Positions 44,308-53,499 are shown, counted from the stretch's first letter. The stretch is 64,000 nt of DNA from Pseudomonas sp. BP8 (GCF_017875955.1 NZ_JAGINK010000001.1:5923501-5987500); one strand, 5' to 3'. A program made the numbers and translations. The notes: a model not told the origin generated them from the sequence alone.

Positions 44308-44772
44308 TCACATCTGCGATTGCAGGTAATTCTGCAGACCAATAGCCTTGATCAGCCCCTGCTGCTTCTCCAGCCAGTAGGTGTGATCTTCTTCGGTATC
44401 AGCCAGTTGCGCACGCAGGATGTCACGGCTGATGTAGTCCTTGTGCAGTTCGCACAACTCAATGCCTTTACACAGCGCGGCGCGCACCTTGTATTCCAGA
44501 CGCAGGTCAGCGGCGATCATCTCCGGCACCGTAGTACCGACGTCCAGATCGTCCGGACGCATCCGCGGAGTGCCTTCAAGCATGAGGATACGACGCATCA
44601 ATGCGTCGGCATGCTGCGCCTCTTCTTCCATCTCGTGATTGATGCGTTCGAAGAGCTTGGCCAGGCCCCAGTCTTCGTACATGCGTGAATGGATGAAGTA
44701 CTGATCGCGCGCTGCCAGTTCGCCCGTCAGCAACGTGTTGAGGTAATCGATTACGTCCGGGTGACCTTGCAT
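44308..44772 (-). CDS. ftnA: ferritin FtnA (commonly annotated bacterioferritin BfrA)
   Basis: The 154-residue four-helix protein has ferroxidase ligands Glu18, Glu51 and His54 plus later Glu/Glu/His (SRDILRAQLADTEEDHTYWLE). Haem-binding bacterioferritins need Met52, but here the sequence around it is EEEAQH, with Ala52. The P. aeruginosa homologue next to katA was shown to be a non-haem ferritin. It stores iron. Adjacency to katA suggests oxidative-stress pairing. Confidence 0.88.
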   Translation of the reverse strand: MQGHPDVIDYLNTLLTGELAARDQYFIHSRMYEDWGLAKLFERINHEMEEEAQHADALMRRILMLEGTPRMRPDDLDVGTTVPEMIAADLRLEYKVRAALCKGIELCELHKDYISRDILRAQLADTEEDHTYWLEKQQGLIKAIGLQNYLQSQM

Positions 44773-44893
44773 CGCCCTGCATCTCCATGTGAATGCGCTA
44801 ATAGGTCCATAGTGTGAACCAGGAAAGATCCAAGGTCACTGAAAAATGCGCAATAACATGCAAAAAAAGCACTAAACAGTAGTGATATTCATT

Positions 44894-44921
44894 GAAAAAC
44901 CGCCCAAATGAGGGCGGTTCT
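44894..44921 (-). terminator. terminator after katA
   Basis: On the minus strand AACCGCCC-N6-GGGCGGTT is followed by TTTC, 16 bases beyond the katA stop, giving a good Rho-independent terminator. Confidence 0.85.
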
Positions 44922-44936
44922 ACTTCTCATTCCGAC

Positions 44937-46376
44937 TCAGGCGAGATCTATCCCCAACGCCTTGGCGATCCCTTCTCCATAAGCCGGATCAGCCCTGAAG
45001 AAATACTGCAGTTGGCGCTGCAGCACATCCTCGCTCACGCCAGCCATGGCCCCGGCGATGTTGCTGATCAGCAGCGCCTGCTGCTCGCCGTTCATCAGGC
45101 GGAACAACGCGCCGGCGTGGCTGTAATAGTCGCTATCGTCGCGATGATCATGCCGGTCGGCGGCGCCGCTGAGCGCCAAGCCCGGCTCAGCGTGGCGGGG
45201 CGATTGCTTCGGCGCGTCGCCGTAGCTGTTGGGCTCGTAGTTCGGCGCGCTGCCATAAGCGCCGAACGCCATGGCGCCGTCACGCTGATAGCTGTTGACC
45301 GGGCTACGCGGGGCATTCACCGGCAAATGCTGGTGATTGGTGCCGACGCGGTAGCGGTGAGCATCGGCATAAGCGAACACGCGCCCCTGGAGCATACGAT
45401 CGGGCGACAGGCCCACGCCTGGAACCATATTGCTTGGGCCAAAGGTAGCCTGCTCGACCTCGGCAAAGTAATTCTGCGGGTTGCGGTTGAGCTCCAGCAC
45501 GCCTACTTCGATCAACGGGTAGTCTTTCTGCGACCAGGTTTTGGTCACGTCAAACGGGTTCTCCTGACGCGTAGCCGCCTCCTGCTCGCTCATTACCTGG
45601 ATGCACACTGTCCAGCGTGGGTAATCGCCTCGCTCAATGGCCTCGAACAGGTCGCGCTGAGCGTAGTCCGGCTCAACCCCTGCCAGCCGCGCAGCTTCGG
45701 CCGGTGCCAGGTTCTTGATGCCTTGCTGGGTCTTGAAGTGCCATTTGACCCAAGTCCGCTCACCACTGGCGCTGATCAAGCTGTAGGTATGGCTGCCGAA
45801 ACCGTGCATGTGACGGTAGCCATCAGGAATACCGCGATCAGAAAACAGAATGGTGACCTGGTGCAGCGCTTCTGGAGAGTGCGACCAGAAGTCCCACATC
45901 ATCTGTGCGTTCTTCAGGTTGGTTTGCGGGTGGCGCTTCTGGGTGTGGATAAAGTCCGGAAACTTGAGGGGATCGCGAATGAAGAATACCGGGGTGTTGT
46001 TGCCAACGATGTCCCAGTTACCTTCTTCGGTATAGAACTTGAGGGCAAAACCTCGAGGATCCCGCTCGGTATCCGCCGAACCGCGCTCGCCACCGACAGT
46101 CGAGAAACGCAGGAAGGTCTCGGTTTGCTTGCCGATCGACTCGAACAGCTTGGCACTGGTATAGGACGTGACATCACGGGTCACGGTGAACGTGCCATAG
46201 GCGCCAGAGCCCTTGGCATGCACGCGACGCTCAGGAATGTTCTCGCGGTTGAAGTGAGCGAGCTTCTCAAGCAGATGGAAGTCATCAAGCAGGAGCGGGC
46301 CGCGTGGGCCAGCAGAGCGGGAATTCTGGTTATCGGCTACAGGTGCACCGCTGGCGGTGGTGAGAATCTTGCTCAT
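44937..46376 (-). CDS. katA: catalase, small-subunit monofunctional haem type (KatA)
   Basis: The 479-residue catalase has the distal His motif RRVHAKGSGAYG near residue 51, distal Asn in FIRDPLKF-region neighbours (VGNNTPVFFIRD), and the proximal haem Tyr in RMLQGRVFAYADAHRYRVG near 335. Length fits clade 3 enzymes. It detoxifies hydrogen peroxide. A putative non-haem ferritin is encoded just downstream, but a terminator separates them. Confidence 0.95.
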   Translation of the reverse strand: MSKILTTASGAPVADNQNSRSAGPRGPLLLDDFHLLEKLAHFNRENIPERRVHAKGSGAYGTFTVTRDVTSYTSAKLFESIGKQTETFLRFSTVGGERGSADTERDPRGFALKFYTEEGNWDIVGNNTPVFFIRDPLKFPDFIHTQKRHPQTNLKNAQMMWDFWSHSPEALHQVTILFSDRGIPDGYRHMHGFGSHTYSLISASGERTWVKWHFKTQQGIKNLAPAEAARLAGVEPDYAQRDLFEAIERGDYPRWTVCIQVMSEQEAATRQENPFDVTKTWSQKDYPLIEVGVLELNRNPQNYFAEVEQATFGPSNMVPGVGLSPDRMLQGRVFAYADAHRYRVGTNHQHLPVNAPRSPVNSYQRDGAMAFGAYGSAPNYEPNSYGDAPKQSPRHAEPGLALSGAADRHDHRDDSDYYSHAGALFRLMNGEQQALLISNIAGAMAGVSEDVLQRQLQYFFRADPAYGEGIAKALGIDLA

Positions 46377-46501
46377 GGGCTCTCCTTATCGGTCTTCAGT
46401 TGCCGGCTAATCGGCTTGCTGAACAGTATCCAAAAGAAGCACTTCAAGAACAAATTCATTGATCCATTAGCATCGATAGAAAATTCAAATAGTTACAGGC
46501 A

Positions 46502-46530
46502 CAAAAAACCGGGCACTAGGCCCGGTTTTC
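46502..46530 (-). terminator. terminator of the alpha ribosomal operon
   Basis: AACCGGGC-CTAGT-GCCCGGTT followed by a U-rich run on the minus strand lies 19-46 bases after rplQ and ends the operon. Confidence 0.92.
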
Positions 46531-46548
46531 TGTAGCAGACAGAACGTC

Positions 46549-46935
46549 TTACTCGGCGGCTTCTACAGCACCACCGACTGGACGATCAACCAGCTCGACG
46601 TACGCCATAGGCGCGTTGTCGCCAGTGCGGAAACCGCACTTCAGGATACGCAGGTAGCCGCCCTGACGGGTGGCGTAGCGCTTGCCCAGATCGTTGAAGA
46701 GCTTACCAACAGCGGATTTCGAACGAGTACGGTCGAAAGCCAGACGACGGTTGGCTACGCTATCTTCCTTGGCCAGGGTGATCAGCGGCTCGGCAACGCG
46801 GCGCAGTTCCTTGGCTTTTGGCAGAGTAGTTTTGATCAGCTCGTGCTCGATCAACGACACTGCCATGTTCTGGAACATAGCCTTGCGGTGAGAGCTGGTA
46901 CGGCTCAGGTGACGTCCACTTTTACGATGACGCAT
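46549..46935 (-). CDS. rplQ: 50S ribosomal protein L17
   Basis: 128 residues; MRHRKSGRHLSRTSSHRKAM is the bL17 N terminus, and a C-terminal tail follows the conserved YLRILKCGFRTGDNAPMAYVELV. It lies near the tunnel exit of the large subunit. It is last in the rpsM-rpsK-rpsD-rpoA-rplQ operon, 42 bp after rpoA, with the terminator directly after. Confidence 0.98.
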   Translation of the reverse strand: MRHRKSGRHLSRTSSHRKAMFQNMAVSLIEHELIKTTLPKAKELRRVAEPLITLAKEDSVANRRLAFDRTRSKSAVGKLFNDLGKRYATRQGGYLRILKCGFRTGDNAPMAYVELVDRPVGGAVEAAE

Positions 46936-46977
46936 GATTCATTCCTTACCAAACACTACGTTCGGTGATTACGACGA

Positions 46978-47979
46978 TCAGGCAGTCGCCTTGTCGTCCT
47001 TCTTAAGACTTGCAGGCGGCCAGTTGTCGAGGCGCATGCCGAGGGACAGACCACGGGAAGCCAGAACGTCCTTGATTTCAGTCAGGGACTTCTTGCCGAG
47101 GTTAGGAGTTTTCAACAGCTCTACTTCGGTGCGCTGAATCAGGTCGCCGATGTAGTAGATGTTCTCCGCCTTCAGGCAGTTGGCCGACCGTACGGTCAGT
47201 TCCAGGTCGTCAACCGGACGCAGCAGGATCGGATCGATCTCGTCTTCCTGCTCGACCACTACCGGCTCACTGTCACCTTTGAGGTCGACGAACGCGGCCA
47301 ACTGCTGTTGCAGGATGGTCGCGGCACGACGGATAGCCTCTTCAGGATCCAGAGTACCGTTGGTTTCCAGATCAATGACCAGCTTGTCCAGGTTGGTACG
47401 CTGTTCAACACGGGCGTTTTCGACCACATAGGCGATACGACGCACCGGGCTGAACGAGGCGTCCAGCTGCAGACGGCCAATGCTGCGGCTTTCATCTTCG
47501 TCAGTCTGACGAGAGTCGGCCGGCTCGTAACCGCGACCACGAGCTACAGTGAGCTTCATGTTCAAGGCGCCGTTGGACGCCAAGTTCGCGATTACGTGAT
47601 CGGGGTTGACGATCTCGACATCGTGATCCAGCTGAATATCGGCAGCGGTAACCACCCCCGAACCCTTTTTCGACAAGGTCAGCGTAACTTCGTCACGACC
47701 GTGCAGTTTGATAGCCAGGCCTTTCAGGTTCAACAGGATTTCAATTACGTCTTCCTGTACACCTTCGATCGCGGAGTACTCATGGAGTACGCCATCGATC
47801 TCGGCCTCGACTACTGCACAGCCAGGCATGGAGGACAACAGGATGCGGCGCAGCGCGTTGCCCAGGGTATGGCCGAAACCACGCTCGAGAGGCTCGAGCG
47901 TAATCTTGGCGCGGGTCGGACTGACGACCTGCACATCAATGTGGCGGGGCGTCAGGAACTCATTTACCGAAATCTGCAT
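46978..47979 (-). CDS. rpoA: RNA polymerase alpha subunit
   Basis: 333 residues: the N-terminal assembly domain (about 1-230; [19 protein letters not shown] is the dimer helix) and the C-terminal domain after a linker ([30 protein letters not shown]), which binds UP elements and activators. It is the only polymerase subunit gene in the ribosomal cluster, 22 bp after rpsD. Confidence 0.98.
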
Positions 47980-48001
47980 GGATGCACCTATTTTCTAGCC
48001 C

Positions 48002-48622
48002 TTACTTGGAGTAGAGCTCGACAATCAGGTTTTCGTTGATGTCGGCGGACAGGTCGCTGCGAGCAGGAACGTTCTTGAAAACGCCCGACTTTTTAGCAGC
48101 ATCCACGTCTACCCACTCAACGCGGCCACGCTGAGAGCACAGTTCAAGGGCTTGAACAATGCGCAGCTGGTTCAGCGACTTCTCACGAACCGAGACCACG
48201 TCACCCGGACGAACTTGGTAGGATGGAATGTTTACAGTCTTACCGTTGACGCTGATCGCTTTGTGCGAAACCAGCTGACGGGACTCGGAACGAGTCGAGC
48301 CGAAGCCCATACGGTAGACGACGTTATCCAGGCGGCACTCGAGCAGTTGCAGCAGGTTCTCACCAGTTGCGCCTTTTTTCGAGGCTGCAGCTTGGTAGTA
48401 ACCGCGGAACTGACGCTCCAGAACACCGTAGATACGACGGACTTTTTGTTTCTCGCGCAGCTGGGTACCGTAGTCGGACTGACGGCCACGGCGCTGGCCG
48501 TGGATACCTGGGGCTGCTTCGATGTTGCACTTCGATTCCAGAGCGCGAACGCCGCTCTTCAGGAACAGATCGGTGCCTTCACGACGAGACAGTTTGCATT
48601 TTGGACCAATGTAACGTGCCAT
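48002..48622 (-). CDS. rpsD: 30S ribosomal protein S4
   Basis: 206 residues; MARYIGPKCKLSRREG start and an S4 RNA-binding domain near residue 94 (CRLDNVVYRMGFGSTRSESRQLV). S4 nucleates 30S assembly and, in E. coli, represses this operon by binding the rpsM leader. The N-terminal zinc cysteines of C+ forms are absent. Confidence 0.98.
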   Translation of the reverse strand: MARYIGPKCKLSRREGTDLFLKSGVRALESKCNIEAAPGIHGQRRGRQSDYGTQLREKQKVRRIYGVLERQFRGYYQAAASKKGATGENLLQLLECRLDNVVYRMGFGSTRSESRQLVSHKAISVNGKTVNIPSYQVRPGDVVSVREKSLNQLRIVQALELCSQRGRVEWVDVDAAKKSGVFKNVPARSDLSADINENLIVELYSK

Positions 48623-48637
48623 TTATCTGTCTCCTGA

Positions 48638-49027
48638 TTACACGCGACGCTTCTTCGGCGGACGGCACCCGTTATGCGGGATTGGCGTCACGTCGGTGAT
48701 GCTGGCGATCTTGTAGCCGCAGCTGTTCAAAGCACGAACGGCGGACTCACGACCTGGACCTGGACCCTTGACGTTTACGTCGAGGTTCTTCAGACCGTAT
48801 TCCAGCGCAGCTTGACCAGCACGCTCAGCAGCGATCTGTGCTGCGAACGGGGTGGATTTGCGCGAACCACGGAAACCCGAACCACCGGAGGTCGCCCAGG
48901 ACAAAGCATTGCCCTGACGGTCGGTGATGGTCACGATGGTGTTGTTAAAAGACGCATGGATGTGGGCGATGCCATCAACCACTGTCTTTTTGACTTTCTT
49001 ACGAGGACGAGCAGCAGGTTTTGCCAT
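48638..49027 (-). CDS. rpsK: 30S ribosomal protein S11
   Basis: 129 residues; [35 protein letters not shown] core in parts and the C-terminal [19 protein letters not shown]. It shapes the mRNA path of the 30S platform. Spaced 18 bp after rpsM and 15 bp before rpsD. Confidence 0.98.
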
Positions 49028-49045
49028 GTCTATATTCCTGGGCGA

Positions 49046-49402
49046 TTACTTGCGGATCGGCTTACGCGGGCCCTTACGGGTGCGTGCGTTGGTCTTGGTA
49101 CGCTGACCGCGAACCGGCAGACCTTTACGATGACGCAGACCGCGGTAGCAGCCCAGGTCCATCAAGCGTTTGATCTTCATGTTTACGTCACGACGCAGGT
49201 CACCTTCAGTGGTGAACTTCGCAACTTCGCTACGCAGGGTTTCGATTTGCTCGTCGCTCAGATCCTTGATCTTTGCGGCTGGGTTGACCCCAGTGTCTGC
49301 ACAGATCTTCTGTGCAGTTGTGCGACCGACACCATAGATGTAGGTCAGCGAGATAACAGTATGCTTGTTATCTGGAATGTTGACGCCTGCAATACGGGCC
49401 AT
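49046..49402 (-). CDS. rpsM: 30S ribosomal protein S13
   Basis: 118 residues; MARIAGVNIPDNKH start, the helix-two-turn-helix, and the basic tail KTNARTRKGPRKPIRK that contacts tRNA. It is first in the alpha operon; a strong promoter lies at 49462-49490, and the leader of about 50 nt would be the place for S4 feedback. Confidence 0.98.
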   Translation of the reverse strand: MARIAGVNIPDNKHTVISLTYIYGVGRTTAQKICADTGVNPAAKIKDLSDEQIETLRSEVAKFTTEGDLRRDVNMKIKRLMDLGCYRGLRHRKGLPVRGQRTKTNARTRKGPRKPIRK

Positions 49403-49461
49403 TCAGTGGGACTCCAATTGACAGCTACCTACGCCCCGGAAGCCAAGAAATAGGGCGCGAG

Positions 49462-49490
49462 ATAATATCGCTGTAGAAACAATTAATCAA
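49462..49490 (-). promoter_or_regulatory. sigma-70 promoter of the alpha operon
   Basis: On the minus strand TTGATT (49485-49490), 17-bp spacer, TATTAT (49462-49467). It lies in the 131-bp rpmJ-rpsM gap, right after a hairpin that would end the spc operon. Confidence 0.8.
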
Positions 49491-49514
49491 CCCAGCAGCG
49501 CACTAGCTGCTGGG
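49491..49514 (-). terminator. hairpin between rpmJ and rpsM (partial terminator of spc operon)
   Basis: CCCAGCAGC-N6-GCTGCTGGG, a 9-bp perfect stem, is followed by TTGATTAATTG on the minus strand. The U-tract is broken, so read-through into the alpha operon is likely. Confidence 0.75.
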
Positions 49515-49533
49515 CTTGTAGCGCGGATCACAC

Positions 49534-49650
49534 TCAGCCTTGGCGCTGTTTGTGACGCGGTTCCGCGCTGCAAATTACTCGCACGATGCCTTCGCGGCGA
49601 ATAATCTTGCAGTTGCGGCACAGCTTTTTCACCGATGCACGAACTTTCAT
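49534..49650 (-). CDS. rpmJ: 50S ribosomal protein L36 (zinc-ribbon form)
   Basis: 38 residues, start MKVRASVKKLC. Cys11, Cys14, Cys27 and His33 form the zinc ribbon of C+ L36. It is encoded 28 bp after secY, closing the spc operon. Zinc-limited bacteria often hold a C- paralogue under Zur; none is in this window. Confidence 0.95.
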   Translation of the reverse strand: MKVRASVKKLCRNCKIIRREGIVRVICSAEPRHKQRQG

Positions 49651-49678
49651 CACCAACTCCTCGAACCTTAGGGGCCTG

Positions 49679-51010
49679 TCAGCGCAGCAAGCTGCTGCCG
49701 CCATAGCCTTTCAGGTTGGCTTTCTTCATCAGGGATTCGTACTGGTGTGAAACGAGGTGCGATTGTACTTGGGACATGAAGTCCATCACAACCACTACCA
49801 CGATCAGCAACGAGGTCCCGCCAAGGTAGAACGGCACGTTTGCTGCCACCACCAGGAACTGGGGCAGAAGGCATACGGCCATCATGTAAAGAGCACCGAA
49901 CATGGTCAGACGGGTCAGAACGCCATCAATGTAGCGCGCCGACTGCTCACCAGGACGGATACCCGGAATAAAGGCACCGGACTTCTTCAGGTTTTCCGCT
50001 ACGTCTTTCGGGTTGAACATCAACGCTGTGTAGAAGAAGCAGAAGAAAATGATCCCTGCACTAAACAGCAGAATGTTCAACGGCTGACCAGGAGCGATCG
50101 ACTGCGAGATGTCCTGCAACCAGCCCATACCTTCGGACTGACCGAACCAGGCACCCAGCGAAGCCGGGAACAGCAGAATGCTGCTGGCGAAAATGGCCGG
50201 GATTACCCCTGCCATGTTCACCTTGAGCGGCAAGTGGCTGGTCTGCGCAGCAAAGACCTTGCGGCCCTGCTGACGCTTGGCGTAGTGAACGGCGATACGA
50301 CGCTGACCACGCTCAATGAACACCACGAAACCGATAATCGCTACTGCCAGCAAACCGATAGCGACCAGGGCGAAAATGTTGATATCGCCTGTGCGCGCAG
50401 ACTCGAAAGACTGCCCGATTGCTCTCGGAAGACCGGCAACGATACCCGCAAAAATCAACATCGAGATACCGTTGCCCACACCGCGCTCGGTGATCTGCTC
50501 GCCGAGCCACATCATGAACATCGCGCCTGCCACGAAGGTGGAGACGGCAACGACATGGAAGCCCAGACCTGCAGAAAACGCCACGCCCTGGTTGCCCAGG
50601 CCAATGGACATGCCAATGGCTTGAACCAACGCCAGGATAACAGTGAGGTAGCGGGTGTACTGGCTGATCTTGCGACGGCCAGCTTCACCTTCCTTCTTCA
50701 ACTGCTCCAGCTGCGGGCTGACAGCGGTCATGAGCTGCATGATGATCGATGCCGAGATGTACGGCATGATCCCCAGTGCAAAAATGCTCATGCGCTCCAG
50801 CGCGCCACCGGAAAACATGTTGAACAAGCTAAGAATGGTCCCCTCATTCTGCCGAAACAGATCCGCCAGACGGTCCGGGTTGATACCGGGCACCGGGATA
50901 TGTGCACCTATCCGATAGACGATGATCGCCATGAACAGAAAGCGCAGACGAGCCCAGAGTTCCGACATCCCGCCCTTACCGAGCGAAGAGAGAGCACCTT
51001 GCTTAGCCAT
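49679..51010 (-). CDS. secY: preprotein translocase subunit SecY
   Basis: 443 residues with ten membrane helices forming the SecYEG channel. MSELWARLRFLFMAIIVYRIGAHIPVPG is N-terminal (seen in segments), and cytoplasmic loops carry EGEAGRRKISQYTRYLT and the tip of loop 5 used by SecA. The start abuts the rplO stop (TAAATG), which couples export and ribosome supply. Confidence 0.98.
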   Translation of the reverse strand: MAKQGALSSLGKGGMSELWARLRFLFMAIIVYRIGAHIPVPGINPDRLADLFRQNEGTILSLFNMFSGGALERMSIFALGIMPYISASIIMQLMTAVSPQLEQLKKEGEAGRRKISQYTRYLTVILALVQAIGMSIGLGNQGVAFSAGLGFHVVAVSTFVAGAMFMMWLGEQITERGVGNGISMLIFAGIVAGLPRAIGQSFESARTGDINIFALVAIGLLAVAIIGFVVFIERGQRRIAVHYAKRQQGRKVFAAQTSHLPLKVNMAGVIPAIFASSILLFPASLGAWFGQSEGMGWLQDISQSIAPGQPLNILLFSAGIIFFCFFYTALMFNPKDVAENLKKSGAFIPGIRPGEQSARYIDGVLTRLTMFGALYMMAVCLLPQFLVVAANVPFYLGGTSLLIVVVVVMDFMSQVQSHLVSHQYESLMKKANLKGYGGSSLLR

Positions 51011-51445
51011 TTATTCCTCGAATTTGCCGCCAGCTGCTTCGATAGCCGCACGCGCACCTTTGGTGGCTGCGATACCCTTGATGGTGACTGCGCGAGTGAC
51101 TTCGCCAGACAGCATGATTTTCACACGCTGTACGTTCTGGTTGATCACGTTTGCATCCTTCAAGGATTGCACGGTGACAACATCGCCTTCCACTTTAGCC
51201 AGCTCGGACAGACGCACTTCTGCGCGGTCCATGGCCTTCAGCGAAACGAAGCCGAATTTCGGCAGACGACGGTGCAGCGGCTGTTGACCGCCTTCGAAGC
51301 CCGGAGCGATGGTGCCACCGGAACGGGAGGTCTGACCTTTGTGGCCGCGGCCACCAGTCTTACCCAAACCGCTACCGATACCACGACCCGGACGATGCTT
51401 CTCGCGACGGGAACCCGGCGCTGGACTCAGATCATTGAGTTTCAT
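51011..51445 (-). CDS. rplO: 50S ribosomal protein L15
   Basis: 144 residues; MKLNDLSPAPGSRREKHRPG followed by the Gly/Arg-rich RGIGSGLGKTGGRGHKGQ extension that penetrates 23S rRNA. Three bases separate it from rpmD and none from secY. Confidence 0.98.
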   Translation of the reverse strand: MKLNDLSPAPGSRREKHRPGRGIGSGLGKTGGRGHKGQTSRSGGTIAPGFEGGQQPLHRRLPKFGFVSLKAMDRAEVRLSELAKVEGDVVTVQSLKDANVINQNVQRVKIMLSGEVTRAVTIKGIAATKGARAAIEAAGGKFEE

Positions 51446-51448
51446 CGA

Positions 51449-51625
51449 TTAACCCTCGACGCGCAGCATGTAGTAAGCCTTGTTGATCATCCCGCGATTC
51501 TCGGGAGTATCCAGGACTTCTACAGTGTGACCGATGCGACGCAGACCCAAGCCTTTAACACACAGTTTGTGGTTAGGCAGACGGCCGGCGGTGCTTTTGA
51601 TCAACGTGACTTTAACGGTTGCCAT
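51449..51625 (-). CDS. rpmD: 50S ribosomal protein L30
   Basis: 58 residues, translated as MATVKVTLIKSTAGRLPNHK and ending MINKAYYMLRVEG. Short ferredoxin-like L30 typical of bacteria. It lies 2 bp after rpsE and 3 bp before rplO. Confidence 0.96.
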   Translation of the reverse strand: MATVKVTLIKSTAGRLPNHKLCVKGLGLRRIGHTVEVLDTPENRGMINKAYYMLRVEG

Positions 51626-51627
51626 GA

Positions 51628-52128
51628 TCAGAAGATCTCCTCGACGCTCTTGCCGCGCTTGGCAGCAATGGATTCAGGAGATTGCATGGCTTTCAGACCC
51701 TTGAAAGTGGCGTAAACCACGTTCACTGGGTTGGTCGAACCGTAGCACTTGGCCAGAACGTTCTGGACACCAGCAACTTCCAGGACAGCACGCATTGCGC
51801 CGCCAGCGATGATACCGGTACCTTCCGAGGCAGGCTGCATGTAAACCTTCGAGGCGCCGTGGGCGGCCTTGGTGGCGTACTGCAGGGTGGTGCCCTTCAG
51901 GTCAACCTGAATCATGTTGCGACGGGCAGCTTCCATGGCTTTCTGGATCGCGGCAGGTACTTCGCGCGATTTGCCACGGCCGAAGCCTACGCGACCTTTA
52001 CCATCACCAACCACGGTCAACGCGGTGAAGGTGAAGATACGGCCGCCTTTGACGGTTTTGGCTACGCGGTTAACTTGAACCAGCTTCTCGATGTAGCCTT
52101 CGTCGCGCTTTTGATCGTTATTTGCCAT
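51628..52128 (-). CDS. rpsE: 30S ribosomal protein S5
   Basis: 166 residues; S5 dsRBD-like N-terminal domain (YIEKLVQVNRVAKTVKGGRIF) and C-terminal GHMK-type fold with GTGIIAGGAMRAVLEVAG. S5 helps proofreading at the mRNA entry site. It starts 3 bp after rplR. Confidence 0.98.
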   Translation of the reverse strand: MANNDQKRDEGYIEKLVQVNRVAKTVKGGRIFTFTALTVVGDGKGRVGFGRGKSREVPAAIQKAMEAARRNMIQVDLKGTTLQYATKAAHGASKVYMQPASEGTGIIAGGAMRAVLEVAGVQNVLAKCYGSTNPVNVVYATFKGLKAMQSPESIAAKRGKSVEEIF

Positions 52129-52131
52129 AAC

Positions 52132-52482
52132 TTAGAACTCCAGCCCGCCTTCACGAGCAGCATCAGCCAGCGCTTTGACGCGGCCATGGTACTTGAAGCC
52201 GGAACGGTCAAAGGCAACTTGAGATACACCGGCGGCTTTCGCACGCTCAGCTACCAGCTTGCCAACCTTAGTGGCCGCGTCGATGTTGCCGGTGGCGCCA
52301 TCACGCAGTTCTTTGTCCAAGGTCGAGGCGCTTGCCAAAACCTTGCTGCCGTCGGCCGAGATGACCTGGGCATAAATGTGCTGCGAGGAGCGGAACACGC
52401 ACAGACGCACGGCTTCGAGCTCGTGCATTTTCAGGCGTGCTTTGCGAGCGCGACGCAGTCGAGTAACTTTTTTGTCGGTCAT
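52132..52482 (-). CDS. rplR: 50S ribosomal protein L18
   Basis: 116 residues; basic N terminus KVTRLRRARKARLKMHE binds 5S rRNA, and the C-terminal FDRSGFKYHGRVKALADAAREGGLEF is invariant in the family. Lies 10 bp after rplF. Confidence 0.98.
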   Translation of the reverse strand: MTDKKVTRLRRARKARLKMHELEAVRLCVFRSSQHIYAQVISADGSKVLASASTLDKELRDGATGNIDAATKVGKLVAERAKAAGVSQVAFDRSGFKYHGRVKALADAAREGGLEF

Positions 52483-52492
52483 TTGCTAGGCC

Positions 52493-53026
52493 CTACTTCT
52501 TCTTGGCTTCTTTACGACGGACTACTTCGTCCGCGTAGCGCACACCTTTACCTTTGTAAGGCTCTGGTGGACGGAAGTCGCGGATTTCAGCGGCCACCTG
52601 ACCTACCAGCTGCTTGTCGATGCCCTTGATCAGGATATCGGTCTGGCTAGGAGTTTCAGCGGTGATGCCGGCTGGAAGTTCGTAGTCCACTGGGTGAGAG
52701 AAGCCCAGAGCCAGGTTCAGGACGGTGCCCTTTGCCTGTGCCTTGTAACCAACACCGACCAGCTGGAGCTTACGCTCGAAGCCTTGGCTTACGCCTTGGA
52801 CCATGTTGTTCACCAGAGCGCGGGTAGTACCGGCCATGGCGCGAGCTTGCTGGTCACCATTGCGAGCGACGAAACGCAGCTCACCAGACTCTTCGGTAAC
52901 TTCAACAGACGAGTGAACGTTCAGTTCGAGAGTGCCCTTGGCACCCTTCACCGAAAGCTGTTGGCCGGCGAATTTGACTTCGACACCGGATGGCAGCTTA
53001 ACGGGGTTCTTAGCGACGCGAGACAT
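52493..53026 (-). CDS. rplF: 50S ribosomal protein L6
   Basis: 177 residues with two related alpha/beta domains; MSRVAKNPVKLPSGVEV start and RPPEPYKGKGVRYADEVV near the C terminus. L6 supports the factor-binding site. 12 bp after rpsH. Confidence 0.98.
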   Translation of the reverse strand: MSRVAKNPVKLPSGVEVKFAGQQLSVKGAKGTLELNVHSSVEVTEESGELRFVARNGDQQARAMAGTTRALVNNMVQGVSQGFERKLQLVGVGYKAQAKGTVLNLALGFSHPVDYELPAGITAETPSQTDILIKGIDKQLVGQVAAEIRDFRPPEPYKGKGVRYADEVVRRKEAKKK

Positions 53027-53038
53027 GCTTATCCCCCC

Positions 53039-53431
53039 TTAGAACACTGTGCACAGAACTTCGCCACCAACACCGGCAGCACGTGCAGCACGATCAGTCA
53101 TCACACCTTTGTTGGTGGAGACGATAGACACGCCCAGACCGCCACGAACTTTCGGCAGATCTGTAACGGCCTTGTACTGACGCAGGCCTGGTCGGCTAGC
53201 GCGCTTCAGCTCTTCGATGACCGGACGGCCTTCGAAGTACTTCAGCTCGATCGACAGGGAGGGCTTCACTTCGCTGCTAACCTGGTAGCCAGCGATGTAA
53301 CCTTCGTCCTTCAGAACTTTGGCAACCGCTACCTTCAGAGTCGAAGATGGCATGCTTACGACGGACTTTTCAGCCATCTGGGCATTACGGATGCGAGTTA
53401 GCATGTCCGCTAACGGGTCCTGCATACTCAT
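53039..53431 (-). CDS. rpsH: 30S ribosomal protein S8
   Basis: 130 residues; MSMQDPLADMLTRIRNAQ start and the C-terminal STNKGVMTDRAARAAGVGGEVLCTVF. S8 binds helix 21 of 16S rRNA and in E. coli represses the spc operon. An AGGAG site precedes the ATG. Upstream lies an unusual 209-bp gap with three hairpins. Confidence 0.98.
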   Translation of the reverse strand: MSMQDPLADMLTRIRNAQMAEKSVVSMPSSTLKVAVAKVLKDEGYIAGYQVSSEVKPSLSIELKYFEGRPVIEELKRASRPGLRQYKAVTDLPKVRGGLGVSIVSTNKGVMTDRAARAAGVGGEVLCTVF

Positions 53432-53460
53432 GGGCTAGATGCTCCTGATACAAGAATTAT

Positions 53461-53474
53461 TAGCCTTGCGGCTA
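53461..53474 (-). other. GNRA-capped hairpin ahead of rpsH
   Basis: On the transcript TAGCC-GCAA-GGCTA is a 5-bp stem with a GCAA tetraloop, 29 nt before the rpsH ATG. It could shield or present the translation start, or bind a ribosomal protein. Confidence 0.6.
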
Positions 53475-53499
53475 TCACAACCACCTGGTCGCTCAGGGT

